DNA from: Ampullaceana balthica
Lineage: Eukaryota; Mollusca; Gastropoda; Lymnaeidae
Length of the DNA stretch: 64,000 nucleotides
Assembly (NCBI GenBank): GCA_944989445.1
Contig: CALYLW010000984.1
Coordinates: 124,001-188,000 of the forward strand
Direction of reading: 5' to 3'
The notes beneath the pieces are model-generated. The model saw nothing but the letters and a program-made list of their open reading frames with translations, was not told the DNA's origin and made no database searches. The first letter of the stretch is position 1, and every line of letters begins with the position of its first letter. The translations under genes were made by a program, and so were the position numbers. Shown here piece after piece: positions 59,386 to 64,000 of this stretch.

Positions 59386-59633
59386 TTATAAGTTTGACTT
59401 ATGACTTTTTTTTTAAATTTTTAACTTTTTTATATATATTTTTTGTAATTGTGAATGGTAATGTAAAAATCTTAAGAAGGAAATTCGACAAAATTAATGT
59501 AAAGTCTCCCTATTTTACTCAATAACTGATAATACTTTAGATTTCTTTATATATGTAAACGTAGTCAGCAGTGTTGAATATTGAAATGATATTAAACTAA
59601 TATTTTTATTTGTTCTGAGGGCTTAACATTCAC

Positions 59634-59855
59634 CTCACGACAATTGTTCCTGATTTCTCCCCGTCCTCCGTTTGTTGGCCCCCAAATTGATTGACCTGGT
59701 CCACAAACCTCCACACGGGCAAGCGGCCAATCAGATCAGTTATGTAATGCACGGTCACCGAGTGGCGCCCAGATACCGGGTTGTGGTAGATTGCGCTCTT
59801 AATTTTCGTGCTCCCGCCACCGTTCTCATCTGACCTAAATAGCCCCTCTGCTGAC
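59634..59855 (-). CDS. Candidate internal exon (74 codons)
   Basis: The acceptor CTCGTCCATTAGTCTACAG and donor CGTGAG|GTGAAT enclose 222 bp, open in one phase: one base, 73 codons, two bases. The peptide is compositionally normal and complex, with ENGGGSTKIKSAIYHNPVSG, SVTVHYITDLIGRLPVWRF and QVNQFGGQQTEDGEKSG. It looks like part of a globular protein, but I do not recognise the family. It is the most protein-like isolated exon in the right flank. It shares phase (2-2) with the candidate at 53226-53393, so the two could join. Confidence 0.42.
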
Positions 59856-60355
59856 CTGTAGACTAATGGACGAGAGAAGAGATACACTTGGTCGAGTGTC
59901 CTCAATTATGCCGTCTTGTGTTTCGTAAAACCGCACGGCCGTCGACTCTGTTGGGCCTCTCTCTTGATGAACTTGTTAATCTGTGTTATCTCATTTCTCA
60001 CTTTATAAATTGGGGTCTCTTACATTCTGCGTCCAGCAGTTTTTGTCAGTCAGTGACGACGTAAAGGTGATGGGGCCGGGAGGGGTATCAAACATGTTTT
60101 TATGTTTTTTCAAAAAATTGACGCATGTGAAATTTTCATACTTTATAGAATACACTTGTATATAAACATATGGCACCCTATAGACAAAACACCATATAGT
60201 TTATATGTTACGCTATAAAGCATCCTATATATGGAACCCTTTATACGGCACCCTAAATATAGAATACTTCCAATAATTATTGATATCAAATATAGAGCAT
60301 TAAATACATTGCAATTAAATCATTTAAATAAAATCAGATGCTAAATATTATAATA
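59856..60355. other. Non-coding stretch
   Basis: AT-rich with degenerate CCTATATA/GGAACCCTATA phrases at 60170-60260; no gene. Confidence 0.4.
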
Positions 60356-61052
60356 CTAGGTGCAAGTACCCGGCTTTCCCGGCCCCCCCAGTTAGTGATA
60401 ATTTTATATTTTTTTCGACTGCTACCATCGCTGGAGGGTACTCAACAACTTTCCAAAGTTCAAGCTTCTACCTACAAAGAAAGATGAGGAATTAGTTTTG
60501 ATTCCGTTTTATATATCTCGTATTAGGAAAAAAAACGGTTTTGGGCCCCCGGCCACCCATGAGGGAAAATTTTTAAATTCTATTATCGTCATAATAGCGT
60601 ATTCAGCAAGTTCCCAAAGTTTCATGCTTCTACCGTCACGGGAAGTTGAAGAATTAGTGTTGAGTCAGTTTTAAATATAAGGAAAAAAAAATACATTAAG
60701 GCCCCCGGCCCCTAGTAAGAGATAATTTATATAATTTTTTTTACCTGTTACCATCGCCAAATGATACTTAACAACCACCGAAAGCTTCATGCTTCTACCT
60801 ACACGGGAAATAGGATATCTGTTTTTTTATTATTTTTTTATAAAGCTCATATAAGGAAACAACTCATTTTGAGCCCCCGGCCCCCAGTATCTTATATACA
60901 TGGAACGAAACCTGTTTAAGAACCTCTCACATGTAATTTTGTGTATGTGTACCAAATATCACGTTATTTGGTTGTCTGGATCTTGAGTTATTAGGGAACA
61001 GACAAACAGACAGACAGACAGACAACAAATGCGTCTTATATGTAAAAAGAGA
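60356..61052 (-). mobile_element. Short Helitron (family 1)
   Basis: The minus-strand 3' end has CCGGG-AAAG-CCGGG, then TACTTGCACCTAG|T. The 5' end is about 61050-61052, (A)TCTCTTTTTACATATAAGACGC. Ends and subrepeats match the Helitron at 12144-15628, but all protein sequence is missing, so it is non-autonomous. Confidence 0.7.
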
Positions 61053-61873
61053 TATATGAAACGTTATTTATGTTATTCTATTTATTTCATCCTATATAAG
61101 ACATTCTAATATGGAATCCTATTTATGATGTCACTTTTCCGTCGTCTCGAGACAATGTAATACCCATTGACATGTCGTCAAAAGTTTAGAAAACCAATCC
61201 TGTAAAGGTTTGCAGAATTTGTTCACTTCTCCCCGAAAACCGTGTCTCCAGATTAAATTTATCTTTCCCCTATGTTCCATTTTGTATTCTATTCTCTGTG
61301 TTGAATTAAAAGAAAATGTGTATGCATGTTCTCTCCCCTCTTACACAGTTGTTAGCTAAAAAATTTGATCAGCATTGATCAACAATTCGTTGGTTTCTAT
61401 GTTGGATTTCTCAGATCCCTTGTTTGTTAACGTCCTTAAATCGGAGCAGTCGGCTACATTTCAATAAGTCTCACCAGAATATTCTCTGGAGTTTGACTTT
61501 CTTTCGGTTATTTATAGCGTAAAAAATGAAATCGCCTTTAGTTAAGCACAGAAAAAAAGCTTCATATTTTGGAGCATTCCGGAAAGAAAGTCAATGCTGC
61601 TATTCTCATGACATCGAATGCGCTAACTGAATAATATTTTTTTTACTAGACTGTAGACATTCAGCTAGGCAACTGTGCATTATATATGTCCAAAAAAATG
61701 GTAAAACTTTTCTTTTTTTTTAGTTTGGGGGGGGGGTTTCAGAAGCTCAAGAATAAGCCAAGACTGCCCACAAATAACATGCAACTAGAAATTCAACACC
61801 GTGGGGCAAATGTAGACAAACATCGTATTTATTTACTTCTGGGGCTCAGTAAAACATGCTGCGGGTGTGGAAA
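61053..61873. other. AT-rich non-coding stretch
   Basis: No supported gene. A 63-codon plus-strand frame at 61686 lacks support. Confidence 0.4.
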
Positions 61874-62011
61874 CTAATGTAAGATGTTGGAGATTATAGT
61901 TTTTGGTTGAATGACCTTGAGAAGACCCCATGACCGAAGCTGTGTATCACCCAACCACGTGTTCAGCAGAGCTATCTTCTTATAGAGTCGTTGATTACTT
62001 CTTCCTTTGTG
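61874..62011 (-). CDS. Candidate terminal exon
   Basis: The very strong acceptor GTTTTTGTTTTCTTTACAG is followed by a single open phase-0 frame of 45 codons and TAG, starting HKGRSNQRLYKKIALLNTWL. The other two frames stop early. If real, it ends a minus-strand gene whose earlier exons lie beyond 62011, perhaps outside the window. Confidence 0.28.
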   Translation of the reverse strand, partial: HKGRSNQRLYKKIALLNTWLGDTQLRSWGLLKVIQPKTIISNILH

Positions 62012-62243
62012 CTGTAAAGAAAACAAAAACAAAAACGACATTTTTTGTATCTAAATTTTTGGACCTTCTTTTAAATTAAAATTTCAATGAAATCCTTATT
62101 TAAATCTTAACTTAACATATGTCAACACATATTAAGGTATTTTAATTTTTTTCATTACTGTTCAGATGCGTCACTAGGGTTGGTGTCACCCAGTGCGGTA
62201 GCTCATTCTGTCACCACCACACGACTTAGGGCCCACTTAGGGG

Positions 62244-63701
62244 TAGGGGTCTACCGATATATCGGCTGGCCGATATATCGGCACCGATATCTGGATATCG
62301 GCAATATCGGTATCGGTAGCATGTAAAGGTCCCGATATTGACGTCACCGATAATTCATAATAAGTGACATTTTGACCCCCCAAAAAAACGGAAACAAAAA
62401 GCTATCATTTAGATTTACAATATCTCGACAAATTAATATATCGACCCCGATACCGGTATTGTTATAGTCAAACGAGTCCTAGTATTAATATGTGCAGCCA
62501 CGATACTGTGTGCCATGTGCTGTGACATTGTTTAGGTATCGGCCGATTTTCGTATACTCAGAAATACTGTGTAACTAGTGCCGATGCCAAGTATACCGTA
62601 ATTGCTCTAATAAATGTATAACATGTAAACATTTTGTTCACGTAATTGCTCTAATACTAACAGCAAAGATGCACGCAGAATCGCAAATGTCTAAAACATT
62701 TCGTTTCGTATGGAATAACAAAATGTACCGTGTGCAGACTTGCTGTCATTGGCAACCATTCAACCTTCAACCTCATTTCACTTATTACTATTACTTTTTT
62801 CTCATTGTTTCATTCATAAAAGGTGGCCGTGTGCAAAAGCCATAAAACTATTGGTTAGAATTAATAATTATGAGTCAAGGTTGAAGTTTCAAAAGGACTT
62901 CCTAATTTTGCTTGTACATTTTTATAAAGGACGGTTCGTTTTGTTATGAGTCCTTTGTAGGTCATGATCTGGAACTTGTAAACACATCGGAAACTTCGTT
63001 TCGGGGAGAAAAAAATCGGTAATATCGGCAAAACTGGATATCGGTAGACCCCTTAATTATTAAAATATAAATAATTACGAGTAATAAATTTAAGAATGCC
63101 GTCATCAAATATGACCGCTGTTATTTTTGTCCTAACAAATACTCATATCGGCACTCATATCGGAAAAAAATATCGGTAATATCGGCAAAACTGGATATCG
63201 GTAGACCCCTTAATTATAAATATAAATAATTACTAGTGAGAAATATAATAATGACGTCAACAAATATGACCGCTGTTATTTATGTCCTAAAAATACTCAT
63301 ATCGGCACTCATATTAGTCATATCGGAAAAAAATATCGGTAATATCGGCGAAAATGCATGTCGGTAGTCCCCTAATATAAAAGATAAATAATTAGGAGTG
63401 ATAAATTTAAGAATGATGTCATCAAATATGACCGCTGGTTTTTGTCCTAACAAATACCCTATCGGCACTCATATCGGAAAAAAATATCGGTAATATCGGC
63501 AAAAATGCATATCGGTAGTCCCCTAATATAAAAGTAAAAAATAAATAATTACGAGTGATAAATTTAAGAATGACGTCATCAAATATTACCGCTGGTTTTT
63601 GTCCGAACAAATACTCATATCGGCACTCATATCGGCAAAAAAAAATATCGGTAATATCGGTATCGGCAATATCGGCAAAAAGGCATATCGGTAGACCCCT
63701 A
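62244..63701. mobile_element. hAT-like non-autonomous element with internal tandem copies
   Basis: Inverted ends TAGGGGTCTACCGATAT and ATATCGGTAGACCCCTA are flanked by the perfect 8-bp duplication CTTAGGGG (62236-62243 and 63702-63709). The right part holds about four tandem copies of a 150-170 bp unit with AATATCGGCAAAA and ATGACGTCATCAAATAT. The left part has dense CCGATATC/GATATCGG motifs. No transposase frame was seen. Confidence 0.8.
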
Positions 63702-63705
63702 CTTA

Positions 63706-63840
63706 GGGGCCGTCCATAAAGTACGTCACGCTATTTTTGACCATTTTGACCCCCCCCCTGTCACAAACTGTCACAAATCTCTGGACCCCCCCCCCTAAAG
63801 TACGTCACACTTTCGAAAAAATTTTTTAATTAACACCTAA
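63706..63840. mobile_element. MITE family B copy, one end only
   Basis: GGGGCCGTCCATAAAGTACG and the CTGTCACAAACTGTCACA block match the element at 2377-2659. The other terminus is missing or diverged. The hAT-like element inserted exactly at its GGGG end. Confidence 0.6.
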
Positions 63841-64000
63841 TTAAAATATTTAATTTAATACTTAAATTACACTTCACCATTAAACTGTATTAAAATATAA
63901 ACTTTCCAATTAAAAGTAGGGATGTACCAGATTCAAAATTTTGAAATCCGGCCGGAGCTGAATTTGGCTGGATTTATGAAGTGAAATCCGGCTGGCGCCG
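63840..64000. other. AT-rich end with a partial repeat
   Basis: The last 80 bp carry repeated AAATCCGGC(C/T)GG phrases, probably the start of another repeat cut by the window edge. Confidence 0.4.

Overview
This is eukaryotic, animal-type genomic DNA: GT-AG introns, poly-purine and poly-pyrimidine microsatellites, many minisatellites, Helitrons, hAT- and Tc/mariner-like MITEs, a non-LTR retrotransposon fragment and a tRNA-derived SINE. The repeat mix fits a marine invertebrate, perhaps a mollusc, but no conserved gene fixes the taxon. There are no bacterial operons, rRNA genes or CRISPR arrays.

The main feature is one minus-strand gene from about 46315 down to 10811. I reconstruct five coding exons: a signal-peptide exon (46279-46315), two small phase 1-1 exons (45747-45803 and 42995-43036), one exon of about 25.3 kb (16888-42166) and a basic C-terminal exon (10811-11676). 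Every junction is phase 1. The product would be a secreted, Thr/Ser/Pro/Asp-rich, mucin-like polyampholyte of about 8,760 residues. The giant exon holds at least nine tandem arrays with units of 6, 7, 8, 12, 14 and 22 residues. One extra T near 40253 breaks the frame. Without it the exon length is an exact multiple of three, as its phase 1-1 boundaries require, so it is either an assembly error or a recent disabling mutation.

Left flank (1-10800): a G-rich tandem repeat cut by the window edge, nested MITEs (2354-3061), a 43-bp minisatellite, a small two-exon minus-strand gene for a probable tail-anchored membrane protein with a GC-AG intron (4584-6219), a 1.3-kb palindromic GGAA/TTCC microsatellite (7490-8970), a 26-bp minisatellite (8990-9510) and a SINE (9924-10211).

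The introns of the giant gene carry mobile DNA. The last intron holds a degenerate Helitron (12144-15628) inserted in a MITE (11751-15824). Intron 2 holds a 31-bp minisatellite and a 5'-truncated LINE whose 3' tail matches the tail of the SINE at 10.2 kb. Intron 3 holds a short Helitron-like element.

Right flank (46.4-64 kb): mostly intergenic or intronic, with Helitron-like elements, foldback elements, minisatellites, microsatellites and a hAT-like element with a perfect 8-bp target duplication (62244-63701). Several isolated minus-strand exon candidates (48264-48338, 52146-52214, 53226-53393, 59634-59855, 61874-62011) suggest one or more further minus-strand genes, but I could not join them.
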